A stretch of 41,616 nucleotides of DNA from assembly GCA_002345745.1 (NCBI GenBank), contig DDWQ01000014.1, forward strand, positions 90,836 to 132,451. The letters run 5' to 3'. Within the stretch, counting starts at the first letter, position 1. Every line of letters begins with the position of its first letter. A program made the position numbers and the translations under genes. Positions 8,462-15,226 of this stretch are shown here, piece by piece. Source of the DNA: Candidatus Moranbacteria bacterium UBA2282. GTDB lineage: Bacteria; Patescibacteriota; Minisyncoccia; Moranbacterales; UBA2206. The notes beneath the pieces were generated by a model, which saw only the letters and a program-made list of their open reading frames with translations, was not told the DNA's origin and made no database searches.

Positions 8462-8986
8462 CTAGAAGCCTCGGACTTGTATTTTTTTAGTTTTAGTATT
8501 ATCAGCCTTAGGTAGTCTGATTGTTAAAATTCCATTTTTCATAGAAGCTTCTGATTTTTCAGATATAACATCAACTGGCAGGATTACTGAGCGAGAGAAA
8601 TTTCCCCAATAACACTCTTGATAATAATAATTTTCTTCACCAACTATTTCTTCATTTTTTCTTTCTCCGTGGATGCTAACCATATCATTATTGATAGTCA
8701 CATCTAAATCTTCCGGTTTCACTCCTGCGATAGTTGATTTTATCACAATATCGTTGTCGGTTTGGTAGACATCAATGGTTAATTGACCTTCACTTTCATC
8801 GTCTGAAACAAATCTTTCTTCTCGAATGGCTTCTCGAGGAGAAGATGTAATTAACATTTCAGAGTCATCTTCCTCTTCTTCATATATTTTAGCCATAGGT
8901 CGCATTGGTGATTCATATTCATTATTTTCTTCAATTCTACTTGAGCCGGTTAGTTTTTCTAAAAAAGAGCGCTTTACCTTAATCAT
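8462..8986 (-). CDS. Small heat shock protein, Hsp20/alpha-crystallin family
   Basis: This is a 174-residue ATP-independent holdase. Residues 1-65 are a charged, acidic N-terminal arm (DEEEDDSEM region). The alpha-crystallin domain spans about 68-160 (LTIDVYQTDNDIVIKSTIAG through ASMKNGILTIRLPKAD), including the conserved NGILTIRLPK end. A short C-terminal extension KKIQVRGF carries an I-x-V-like anchoring motif. Length fits bacterial Hsp20. It is transcribed alone between its own promoter and a terminator. No CIRCE or HrcA-type inverted repeat was seen upstream. Confidence 0.92.
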   Translation of the reverse strand: MIKVKRSFLEKLTGSSRIEENNEYESPMRPMAKIYEEEEDDSEMLITSSPREAIREERFVSDDESEGQLTIDVYQTDNDIVIKSTIAGVKPEDLDVTINNDMVSIHGERKNEEIVGEENYYYQECYWGNFSRSVILPVDVISEKSEASMKNGILTIRLPKADNTKTKKIQVRGF

Positions 8987-9023
8987 TTGTTTATATAAAT
9001 ATTTAGTTATTATTGCTATTTCA

Positions 9024-9052
9024 ATTATAGTAGAAGATTATTTATTTGGCAA
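9024..9052 (-). promoter_or_regulatory. Promoter of hsp20
   Basis: On the minus strand TTGCCA (9047-9052), a 17-bp spacer and a perfect TATAAT (9024-9029). It overlaps the last codons of the upstream prsW-like gene and would give a leader of about 30 bases without a Shine-Dalgarno site. Confidence 0.65.
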
Positions 9053-9616
9053 ATAGGGTTTAAGAGCGATTAATTTTCTATTAAATATAGCTAATAGAAG
9101 TAAAATGATTGCTAGATAGAAATAAATTAGTAGATAGCTGTAATTATAAATAACCATCAAATTATAAACAGTATGAAGCCCGAAAGCAATGGCGATTATT
9201 TTTATAGCTGATAGTTTGCTGGAATTTTTTGCTGAAATAATTAAATACCCGATAACTCCAGTTGTTGCGATATGCACAATTACGGCACTGATGAGACCTG
9301 GATATAGGTGTGAAAAATTTTGGTGTAAATATATGAAAAATGATTCAATCATAGCAAAGCCCAACCCGAGAAAAATGGCTGTTGAAATTTTTTGCTTTTC
9401 TGTGGGTTGTTCATCATATAATTTTAGAATCATTAAATATTTAGCAAATTCTTCAATCAGAATAATAATAAATAAAAAAACAGTTATTTTCTCAGAATAA
9501 TTCAAGCCGAGCTCTTTGCCGGAAAATATAAAATAAGCATCGGATAAAACAAACTCAGCAATGAGTGCACCAAGAGCGGCTAGCATTCCAAATATAATAG
9601 GTTTAATTTTTTGCAT
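9038..9616 (-). CDS. PrsW-like intramembrane metalloprotease
   Basis: The start is set at the ATG ending at 9616 (MQKIKPIIFGMLAAL, 192 residues); the longer frame would run into tsaD. There are about seven hydrophobic helices. The PrsW/CPBP-type signatures are present: IEEFAKYLM (the EE-x-x-K motif, about residues 55-63), GFAMIESFF (second Glu) and two late histidines (VHIATTGVIG and FGLHTVYNLMV) that would complete the zinc site. In Bacillus PrsW does site-1 cleavage of an anti-sigma factor; here the substrate is unknown. The start lies four bases after the tsaD stop, so the two are co-transcribed. Confidence 0.8.
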   Translation of the reverse strand: MQKIKPIIFGMLAALGALIAEFVLSDAYFIFSGKELGLNYSEKITVFLFIIILIEEFAKYLMILKLYDEQPTEKQKISTAIFLGLGFAMIESFFIYLHQNFSHLYPGLISAVIVHIATTGVIGYLIISAKNSSKLSAIKIIAIAFGLHTVYNLMVIYNYSYLLIYFYLAIILLLLAIFNRKLIALKPYLPNK

Positions 9617-9620
9617 AAAA

Positions 9621-10736
9621 TTATTTTTTTGATAAGTCAGTATTGGCAGCAGTAGACATATCTTTCCAGCTCGAAAGTAAATCATCTTTTTTGGAAATAT
9701 TTTTTTGTCTGAAAAAGGCTGCGGTAGCAATCATTGTCGCATTGTCCAATTGAAAAGATAGCTCTGGAAAAGAAAATTGGGTTGCAGTTAAATTTTCGGA
9801 AATAGCTTTAGCTAGTTGCGTTTGTAGTTCAACATTAGCACTGACTCCGCCAGCCAGAACAACTGTTTTGGGTTGATATTTTTTTGCAGCAGCAATTGTT
9901 TTGGTTACCAAAACTTCAACTGCGGCTTGTTGAAATTCGTAGGCGACTTGCTTGATGAATTGTTCCTCCGTAGCCAGTTGCGAATTCTTTTTCACAAAAT
10001 AGAGTACGGCTGTTTTGAGTCCAGAAAATGAGAAATTGAAATTAGCGCTTCGTAGCATTGGTCGGGGAAAAGTTAATTTTTGGTCTGCCCGCCTCGCGTC
10101 GACAAGCGGTTGTTTCCGCGAGTCGAGGCGGGTAGTTTTTGGTTTGTAGTTTAGTGCTTGTTTGGCAATTTCTGGTCCACCAGGATAGCTTAATCCCAAA
10201 ATTCGAGCGACCTTATCAAAGGCTTCACCTACGGCATCATCCTGAGTTTCTCCGATAATTTCATATTGTAAATGTTTTTTCATCAAAACTAGTTGCGTGT
10301 GTCCGCCAGAAACAACTAAACAGAGAATAGGGAATTCGATTTCATTATAATTTTTGTTAATAAAATTAGCATAAATATGCCCTTCAATGTGGTGAATGCC
10401 TAAAAGCGGTTTTTTCCAGGCAAAGCTCAGGGTTTTAGCAGTGTTGGTGCCAACTAGCAGTGCTGGAATGAGCCCAGGACCGTTCGTTACCGCAATGAGG
10501 TCTATTCCATCTTTGCTAATTTTGGCGTCTCTCAAGCTGTTTTCAATGACCGGTAAAATATTTTTCAAATGCTCGCGTGCAGCCAGATTGGGCACAACTC
10601 CGCCCCATTTGGCGTGCAATTTGATCTGCGAAGATATGACATTAGATAATGGCGTAATAAGGCTATTTTTTTCATCGATTTCAATGACCGAGGCAGCGGT
10701 CTCATCGCAAGAAGTTTCAATTCCCAGAATTTTCAT
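9621..10736 (-). CDS. tsaD: tRNA N6-adenosine threonylcarbamoyltransferase TsaD
   Basis: TsaD transfers the threonylcarbamoyl group to A37 of ANN-decoding tRNAs, with TsaB/TsaE. The ATG ending at 10736 gives 371 residues beginning MKILGIETSCDETAAS; a TTG three codons earlier is possible. Diagnostic motifs are the N-terminal GIETSCDET loop, the metal-binding HHIEGHIYAN (about residue 110), VSGGHTQLV, FPRPM and FSFSGLKTAV, and the C-terminal VVLAGGVSANVEL. Between the GGPEIAKQA and FPRPM motifs there is an extra stretch of about 17 residues (TTRLDSRKQPLVDARRADQ) that other TsaD proteins lack. It is encoded by a GC-rich palindrome (see findings). Confidence 0.95.
   Translation of the reverse strand: MKILGIETSCDETAASVIEIDEKNSLITPLSNVISSQIKLHAKWGGVVPNLAAREHLKNILPVIENSLRDAKISKDGIDLIAVTNGPGLIPALLVGTNTAKTLSFAWKKPLLGIHHIEGHIYANFINKNYNEIEFPILCLVVSGGHTQLVLMKKHLQYEIIGETQDDAVGEAFDKVARILGLSYPGGPEIAKQALNYKPKTTRLDSRKQPLVDARRADQKLTFPRPMLRSANFNFSFSGLKTAVLYFVKKNSQLATEEQFIKQVAYEFQQAAVEVLVTKTIAAAKKYQPKTVVLAGGVSANVELQTQLAKAISENLTATQFSFPELSFQLDNATMIATAAFFRQKNISKKDDLLSSWKDMSTAANTDLSKK
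10085..10135 (-). repeat. GC-rich palindrome inside tsaD
   Basis: The arms CTGCCCGCCTCGCGTCG (10085-10101) and CGAGTCGAGGCGGGTAG (10119-10135) are inverted copies matching at 14 of 17 positions. The surroundings are AT-rich. It is translated in frame as an insert in TsaD. Confidence 0.8.
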
Positions 10737-10762
10737 AAGTTTCAATAAAGTTATATAAGTAG

Positions 10763-10771
10763 ATTATAGCA
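10763..10771 (-). promoter_or_regulatory. Extended -10 promoter of tsaD
   Basis: On the minus strand TGCTATAAT is a perfect -10 box with the TGn extension. A convincing -35 is not visible. The transcript would begin about 20 bases before the ATG and continue into the prsW-like gene. Confidence 0.55.
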
Positions 10772-10811
10772 TAGTAAGGCTTGATAGGCGATTTTTATTT
10801 AAAATAAATTG

Positions 10812-10840
10812 TTGACAAATAATTACATCTTTGCTTGAAT
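10812..10840 (+). promoter_or_regulatory. Candidate promoter of the 10903 gene
   Basis: A consensus TTGACA (10812-10817) is followed after 17 bp by TTGAAT (10835-10840), a weak -10. The leader would be about 55 bases and ends in a perfect AGGAGG site. Confidence 0.45.
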
Positions 10841-10902
10841 AGAAATAATCAATAAATGTTTTCATCTGCATTACTCGTTTAAAATAAATTTAGGAGGTGG
10901 CT

Positions 10903-11277
10903 ATGAGTTGGTCAATCAAAGTTTTCTTAGAATATTGTTTGGGCAAGGATGTAAATACAGAAGAAAAAGAGACTGACTCTTGGGAAAATAGTAGTTCATA
11001 TGTTTCCATGTATCAGGAAGATCTATTTAATGTTGCAAGGATACTGACTTTGCGCTATTTAGATCATCCTGTTTCAGTCCGGCTTAATGAGAAAAAGAGT
11101 CAAGCTGAATTTATTGAGGAAGGAACCGTTATCGCGCAAGTTGTCGTTACTGCTAAAAATAAGAAAGGTCCTGACAGTGCTGAAGTAGTATCGAGACTGA
11201 ATGAAGCAGAAAAAGTTGTTTTTACGCTTTATCTTCCGAATCTTCGCGTATCGTTTTCAGATCCACCTAAAATTTAG
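10903..11277 (+). CDS. Hypothetical protein (124 aa)
   Basis: I do not recognise this protein. The ATG at 10903 is preceded at five bases by a perfect AGGAGG (10892-10897), which decides the start over the in-frame GTG at 10897. The sequence is soluble, with no signal or membrane helix. Residues ~1-20 are amphipathic, ~35-60 look helical, and ~62-124 look like a compact alpha/beta segment (SVRLNEKKSQAEFIEEGTVI, then EKVVFTLYLPNLRVSF). It stands alone between a promoter and a strong terminator. Such a strong ribosome site is unusual among the housekeeping genes here and is shared with the other orphan genes at 17942, 18216 and 29823. Confidence 0.7.
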   Translation: MSWSIKVFLEYCLGKDVNTEEKETDSWENSSSYVSMYQEDLFNVARILTLRYLDHPVSVRLNEKKSQAEFIEEGTVIAQVVVTAKNKKGPDSAEVVSRLNEAEKVVFTLYLPNLRVSFSDPPKI

Positions 11278-11288
11278 ATGGACTATCA

Positions 11289-11333
11289 AACCCACAGCAG
11301 GAAATCTGTTGCTGTGGGTTTTCTGTTTTTTTA
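11289..11333 (+). terminator. Terminator of the 10903 gene
   Basis: An 11-bp stem AACCCACAGCA/TGCTGTGGGTT is followed by a T-rich tract, 11 bases after the stop codon. Confidence 0.85.
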
Positions 11334-11404
11334 TCTTGTCGCTAGACAAACAAAAAATTCTAGGTATAAAACCTAGAATTTTTATTTGTACCGCCAAGGG
11401 GATT
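11331..11404. repeat. Copy 1 of the tRNA-Glu 3'-end/hairpin module
   Basis: CTTGTCGCTAG, then a perfect 13-bp hairpin (11353-11383), then the last bases of tRNA-Glu (ACCGCCAAGGGGATT), where identity stops at the T-loop. It is a diverged direct repeat of 11531-11605, where the intact tRNA-Glu follows. Between the copies lies about 125 bp of GC-rich sequence that contains TCCGCCTAGGGCGGA (11414-11428), also found inside recG. Confidence 0.75.
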
Positions 11405-11505
11405 TTCGTCCTCTCCGCCTAGGGCGGATCGTTGTCCTGGGCAGCGCCAAATCCTCGCTCGCTCGAATTTGTCGACTCTCGACCGCACCGCCTTAAAGCG
11501 GATTG

Positions 11506-11528
11506 TCTCGCTCCTGCCCGTTCGAATC
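11506..11528 (+). repeat. 23-bp inverted repeat, left copy
   Basis: TCTCGCTCCTGCCCGTTCGA followed by ATC is an exact inverted match to 12465-12487. The pair brackets tRNA-Glu and the 11735 gene. The sequence includes a TTCGAATC tRNA T-loop core. Confidence 0.8.
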
Positions 11529-11548
11529 CCTCTTGTCGCTAGGAAAAT

Positions 11549-11583
11549 AAAAAAACTCTAAGTATAAGACCTAGAGTTTTTTT
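11549..11583 (-). terminator. Terminator of tRNA-Glu
   Basis: A 15-position stem AAAAAAACTCTAAGT/ACCTAGAGTTTTTTT with one mismatch on plus. The mismatch becomes G-U in minus-strand RNA, with a T run on the minus side just after the tRNA 3' end. Confidence 0.7.
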
Positions 11584-11589
11584 CATTTG

Positions 11590-11664
11590 TACCGCCAAGG
11601 GGATTCGAACCCCTGATTTCCAGGATGAAAACCTGGCGTCCTGACCGGGCTAGACGATGGCGGC
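11590..11664 (-). tRNA. tRNA-Glu(TTC)
   Basis: Acceptor GCCGCCA/TGGCGGT (first pair G-U), anticodon stem CCAGG/CCTGG, loop TTTTCAT giving TTC, T arm AGGGG/CCCCT. CCA is not encoded. Its 3' end is repeated twice nearby, at 11390-11404 and 12456-12473. Confidence 0.95.
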
Positions 11665-11734
11665 ATGTTTTTTGATAACGATAGCAATGATAACACAAAT
11701 AAAAAATAAATCAAGAGGAGTTACCGCAGTTGTC

Positions 11735-12337
11735 CTAATCTCTTATTTCTGGGTGCTGATCAAGATATCTATCTCGTAGGTATATAGCACATGCGGTTAT
11801 CACCTTGAAGTCGTCCTGTTTGGCATTTTCGTATAAATATTTCTTTACGGGGGTATATGGATTGTCCTCTCTCATTCCTGCTAGCTCTGTTAATGCAACA
11901 ATTGAATATTTTTCAACATCATATTTTGTTTGTAACTTAAATTTATCCAGAGTTTCAAATAAACTTTTTTTGTTGTCTTCGTTATCAAGTGAAACTTTCC
12001 AGCCTATCTTCTCAATAAATTCAATTCCTCCTTGCGTAAGATTTAATGGACTATTTGTAGAAAATAATTCAGGATTATTAAGTGAATTTTTTTCAGCTAA
12101 AGCAGCTATGAGAGTATTGAATTTTTCAAGTAGTTTGGAATGTTTCTTATCTAGTGATTTTATATCTTTTTTTACATCATCGAATAAGCATATAGTCCCG
12201 TTTGTTTTGTCGACAAATTTATAAATGCGAATAATCACTCCAACAAATGCATAAACAGCCATAATAATAAATCCTACGCTTGCGAGCCAAGTTGGAATCG
12301 GAAAATTTGAAATAATTGTTGATAAGAATGTTTCCAT
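11735..12337 (-). CDS. Hypothetical single-pass membrane protein (200 aa)
   Basis: I do not recognise this family. An N-terminal transmembrane helix (about residues 15-38, PTWLASVGFIIMAVYAFVGV) is followed by a basic region, then a likely coiled coil (about 52-82, DVKKDIKSLDKKHSKLLEKF). A C-terminal soluble helical domain (about 95-200, FIEKIGWKVSLDNEDNKKS through CAIYLRDRYLDQHPEIRD) follows. The layout resembles membrane-anchored accessory proteins of unknown role, including some defence effectors, but no catalytic motif is visible. The gene lies between inverted repeats and tRNA-Glu fragments, which suggests that it arrived with a mobile segment. TAAACT six bases before the ATG fits the local leaderless pattern. 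Confidence 0.65.
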   Translation of the reverse strand: METFLSTIISNFPIPTWLASVGFIIMAVYAFVGVIIRIYKFVDKTNGTICLFDDVKKDIKSLDKKHSKLLEKFNTLIAALAEKNSLNNPELFSTNSPLNLTQGGIEFIEKIGWKVSLDNEDNKKSLFETLDKFKLQTKYDVEKYSIVALTELAGMREDNPYTPVKKYLYENAKQDDFKVITACAIYLRDRYLDQHPEIRD

Positions 12338-12343
12338 GATTAA

Positions 12344-12349
12344 AGTTTA
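12344..12349 (-). promoter_or_regulatory. Candidate -10 box of the 11735 gene
   Basis: TAAACT on the minus strand lies exactly six bases before the ATG. The -35 candidate (TTGGAC) is weak. Confidence 0.35.
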
Positions 12350-12425
12350 TCAAAAAACGAGAGTCGAGTCCAATATTGTAGGCTCTATAATAAAGTGTCC
12401 ATTCCCACCTCTGCACAAGTTTAGG

Positions 12426-12449
12426 AATCCTCTTTTTGAGGATTTTTAA
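12426..12449 (+). terminator. Hairpin next to the third tRNA-Glu fragment
   Basis: AATCCTC/GAGGATT with a T5 loop is followed by TTT on the plus strand. No gene to terminate is evident. It takes the hairpin's place in the hairpin plus tRNA-3'-end layout seen at 11353 and 11549. Confidence 0.4.
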
Positions 12450-12455
12450 TTTTGT

Positions 12456-12487
12456 CGCCAAGGAGATTCGAACGGGCAGGAGCGAGA
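12456..12487. repeat. Third tRNA-Glu 3'-end fragment with right copy of the 23-bp inverted repeat
   Basis: CGCCAAGGAGATTCGAAC (12456-12473) matches the tRNA-Glu 3' part at 17 of 18 positions. From 12465 to 12487 it overlaps the exact inverted copy of 11506-11528. Confidence 0.7.
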
Positions 12488-12493
12488 TTAGCA

Positions 12494-12521
12494 TTGTTTA
12501 TAATCCCAATTACGATATAAT
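12494..12521 (+). promoter_or_regulatory. Promoter of the dedA gene (leaderless)
   Basis: TTGTTT (12494-12499), a 16-bp spacer, TATAAT (12516-12521), AGAAAT, then the ATG at 12528. The 15 bases TATAATAGAAATATG are identical to those at lexA. Confidence 0.65.
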
Positions 12522-12527
12522 AGAAAT

Positions 12528-13118
12528 ATGGTTGATACTGGACAAAATATAATTACTTTTCTCACGCATTATGGCTATTGGATAATGCTACCTTTGATGA
12601 TTATTGAAGGGCCAATAGCTACAATTGTTGCCGCTATGCTGGCCAGCTTTGGTGTTTTTAGCTGGATTGTGGTGCTGTTTTTGTCTATACTAGGTGATGT
12701 GCTGGGTGACATTGTATGGTATGGATTTGGCTATTTCTATGGTATGTCGTTTGTAAATAAATTCGGAAAATATGTCGGTATTACGGAAAAATTGATTGCT
12801 AGGATGGAAAAATATTTTGCAAAACACGGCGGAAAAACTATTTTCGCGGTAAAATCGACCACAGGTCTTTGCTGGGCAACTTTTGTGGCAGCGGGAATTA
12901 TCAAGATGAATTTTAAAAAGTTTGTAGTATATTCAATTTTAGGTGGAATTGTTTGGAGTGGTTTTCTAGTAGCAATGGGATATTTTTATGGTTATCTTTG
13001 GCGAGAAATTGGAGACTATATTCAATGGATTGGTTGGGTGGTCGCTGGGATTGTTATAGTTTCGTATTTATTAATGACTTTCTATAAAAAACATCAATCA
13101 AAAAAAATTATTGACTAG
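12528..13118 (+). CDS. DedA/VTT-domain membrane protein
   Basis: This 196-residue protein has the DedA (SNARE-associated/VTT) layout: an N-terminal helix pair, two re-entrant segments and C-terminal helices. Recognisable parts are MIIEGPIATIVAAMLASFG (the first conserved E-x-P region, about 22-40), SILGDVLGDIVWYGFGYFYG (about 54-73), and FAVKSTTGLCWATFVAAGII in the second half. DedA proteins help recycle polyprenyl-phosphate or phospholipids across the membrane. The family's usual basic residue in the second re-entrant loop is replaced by KSTTGL, so the exact substrate is uncertain. It is followed after 34 bp by a hydrolase and two glycosyltransferases, fitting an envelope-biogenesis operon. 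Confidence 0.85.
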   Translation: MVDTGQNIITFLTHYGYWIMLPLMIIEGPIATIVAAMLASFGVFSWIVVLFLSILGDVLGDIVWYGFGYFYGMSFVNKFGKYVGITEKLIARMEKYFAKHGGKTIFAVKSTTGLCWATFVAAGIIKMNFKKFVVYSILGGIVWSGFLVAMGYFYGYLWREIGDYIQWIGWVVAGIVIVSYLLMTFYKKHQSKKIID

Positions 13119-13152
13119 TCTACTTATCTTGTTTACGAATAAGTAAATAATT

Positions 13153-13974
13153 ATGGTGAAAAAAGCATATAATAAAATAAAAAGCATCTTATTTTCTGAT
13201 CCGAATTTACTTTTTATTGAGGATCAACATCTAATAAATAAGCCTTTTTATTTCCAAGGCAACAATAATAAAGCTGTTTTGTTGGTGCATGGATGGACAT
13301 CAACTGCTTACGAAGTTCGTCGTTTAGGAAAAGTTCTTAATTCAGCTGGGTATACCACGGCTGGACCGATGTTAAATGGCCATGGGACAAATTACAAAGA
13401 TTTAGAAAATATAAAAATAGAAGATTGGCTAGCAGATATAGAAAAGAATTTTCTGGATTTAAAAAAAGATCATCAACAAGTTTATATCATTGGGACTTCA
13501 ATTGGTTCTAATTTGGCTGCAGTTTTTTCGGCTGACAGAATTGACGTGGCAGGTTTGGTTTTGCTGGCTACTCCATATAAATTGAAGCTGGAAATATTTA
13601 TTGTTAGACTGGCAAGGATTATGAGTTTTTTTGTGACGTATAAGAAAAAATTCTATCCACCAACATTCGGACTTTCAACTACCATCACCAGACTAATTTC
13701 CTATCAGACTTATCCGCTTGTGAGTGCACTGGAGACATTCCGAATTATTGAAAAATCACGGGGAGCCTTTGAAAAAATAATTCAGCCTTGCTTGATTATA
13801 CAATCAACGCATGATCACGTGATTGCTAGAAATAGCTTAGAAGAGATATATAAACGCATAAAATCACCAGTGAAAAAGAAACGATATGTAAAACAAGCTT
13901 ATCATACTTTTATTTCCGACATTAAAAATGAATATGTGTTTAAAGATATTTTAGAATTTTTAGATAATAACTAG
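13153..13974 (+). CDS. Alpha/beta hydrolase (carboxylesterase / monoacylglycerol-lipase type)
   Basis: A 273-residue cytosolic alpha/beta hydrolase. The oxyanion-loop signature is AVLLVHGWTSTAYEVR (about residues 41-56). The nucleophile elbow is GTSIGSN with the catalytic Ser at about residue 118. The acid is the Asp in QSTHDHVIARNS (about 223) and the histidine lies in QAYHTFISD (about 255). This is closest in outline to thermostable carboxylesterases such as Est30 and to bacterial monoglyceride lipases. It sits between dedA and GT4 with eight bases to the next start, so it is probably in one operon. A role in lipid turnover or recycling is inferred. Confidence 0.85.
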   Translation: MVKKAYNKIKSILFSDPNLLFIEDQHLINKPFYFQGNNNKAVLLVHGWTSTAYEVRRLGKVLNSAGYTTAGPMLNGHGTNYKDLENIKIEDWLADIEKNFLDLKKDHQQVYIIGTSIGSNLAAVFSADRIDVAGLVLLATPYKLKLEIFIVRLARIMSFFVTYKKKFYPPTFGLSTTITRLISYQTYPLVSALETFRIIEKSRGAFEKIIQPCLIIQSTHDHVIARNSLEEIYKRIKSPVKKKRYVKQAYHTFISDIKNEYVFKDILEFLDNN

Positions 13975-13981
13975 AAAGCCT

Positions 13982-15142
13982 ATGCGTATTGCAATTTTTA
14001 CCAACAATTATTTACCCAATCCGTATGGTGTTTCCAATTCCATTGAAAGTTTTCGTCAGGAATTAGAAATGATGGGGCACATTGTTTATGTTTTTGCACC
14101 AGCCTGGGAAAATTATGTCGATACAAACCCAAGAGTATTTCGCTACCCAGCAATCGATATTAAATTTAAATTTAAATTTCCATTGCCTATTCCTTATTCA
14201 CGCCAGATTGATGCTATCTTGGAAAAATTAGATATTGATATTATCCACTCGCAACATCCCAATCTTTTGGGCAGTGTGGCACGACGATGGGCGCAGAAAA
14301 AAAATATTCCGCTAGTTTTTACTTGGCACACCCTCTATGATCAGTATGTGCATTTTATTCCATTTGTTCCGCATAAAATTGCAGCTTGGTGGGCGATTCG
14401 CAATGCTAGAAAATATGCTGACAAATGTGACCAAATAATCGTGCCAACCCAATCAATTGTGAAAATTATTCAAGACTGGGGCGTGCAAAATAGAAATATT
14501 GTGGCAATTGCTACCGGAGTGGAAGAAAATGAATATGCCAACGCAGATAGAAATTTTGTGCGGAAAAAATATGGCATTGGAGAAAAAGAAATTCTGTTGC
14601 TTTTGGTTTCACGTCTAACTGATGAAAAAAATATTCAATTTTTATTCAATAGCGTGCAAGAAGTTTTGAAAAACAATTCACATATAAAATTTATAGTGGT
14701 GGGCGGTGGCTATCTTTTACCGGAGTTACAAAAAATTAGTTTAAAACAGAATTTAGGAAAGCAAGTATTTTTTACAGGTATTATTAGTAAAGAAGAAATA
14801 AAAAATTATTATGCTGCTGGAGATATTTTTATTCATGCTTCTAAGAGCGAAACACAAGGTATGATTTTGACTGAAGCAATGTTTATGGGCTTGCCAATTG
14901 TGGCTGTCCGTGCGACTGGCGCTTGTGATTTGGTAGAAGACAATAAAACTGGATTTCTAGTTGCTGAGCAGGAACAAAAGTTTGCACAAGCTGTGGAAAA
15001 ATTAATTTCTAATAAAGATTTGCGTGAGAAATTTTCTTTGCAATCTGTAACAATTGCACGTGAGAAATATACCGCTCAAGTTTGTGCTAAAAAAATGCTA
15101 GAAGTTTATATAAAGGTTATTGAGAGAAATAAAAAAGAATAA
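13982..15142 (+). CDS. Glycosyltransferase family 4 (GT-B)
   Basis: A 386-residue GT-B fold enzyme. The N-terminal acceptor domain begins MRIAIFTNNYLPNPYGVSNS, a classical GT4 opening with the glycine loop, and includes DIIHSQHPNLLG and FTWHTLYDQYV. The C-terminal nucleotide-sugar domain starts near residue 200 (ILLLLVSRLTDEKNIQF) and holds the E-x7-E signature in SKSETQGMILTEAMFMGLPI followed by ATGACDLVEDNKTGFLV. This outline matches the PimB/alpha-mannosyl- and diacylglycerol-glucosyltransferase group, so lipid glycosylation is plausible. The sugar and acceptor cannot be read from the sequence. It lies in the dedA-hydrolase-GT4 set. Confidence 0.88.
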   Translation: MRIAIFTNNYLPNPYGVSNSIESFRQELEMMGHIVYVFAPAWENYVDTNPRVFRYPAIDIKFKFKFPLPIPYSRQIDAILEKLDIDIIHSQHPNLLGSVARRWAQKKNIPLVFTWHTLYDQYVHFIPFVPHKIAAWWAIRNARKYADKCDQIIVPTQSIVKIIQDWGVQNRNIVAIATGVEENEYANADRNFVRKKYGIGEKEILLLLVSRLTDEKNIQFLFNSVQEVLKNNSHIKFIVVGGGYLLPELQKISLKQNLGKQVFFTGIISKEEIKNYYAAGDIFIHASKSETQGMILTEAMFMGLPIVAVRATGACDLVEDNKTGFLVAEQEQKFAQAVEKLISNKDLREKFSLQSVTIAREKYTAQVCAKKMLEVYIKVIERNKKE

Positions 15143-15226
15143 GTATTTTTTGGCGGGCTTTGATTGACTTTTTGACTAGAATAAGCTATTTTTAATAGAC
15201 TTATTACATAATAGGTTTATTAGTAT

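Noticed and set aside
11201..11422. 73-codon plus-strand frame after the 10903 gene
   Set aside because: It overlaps the real gene in another frame and crosses two terminator hairpins.
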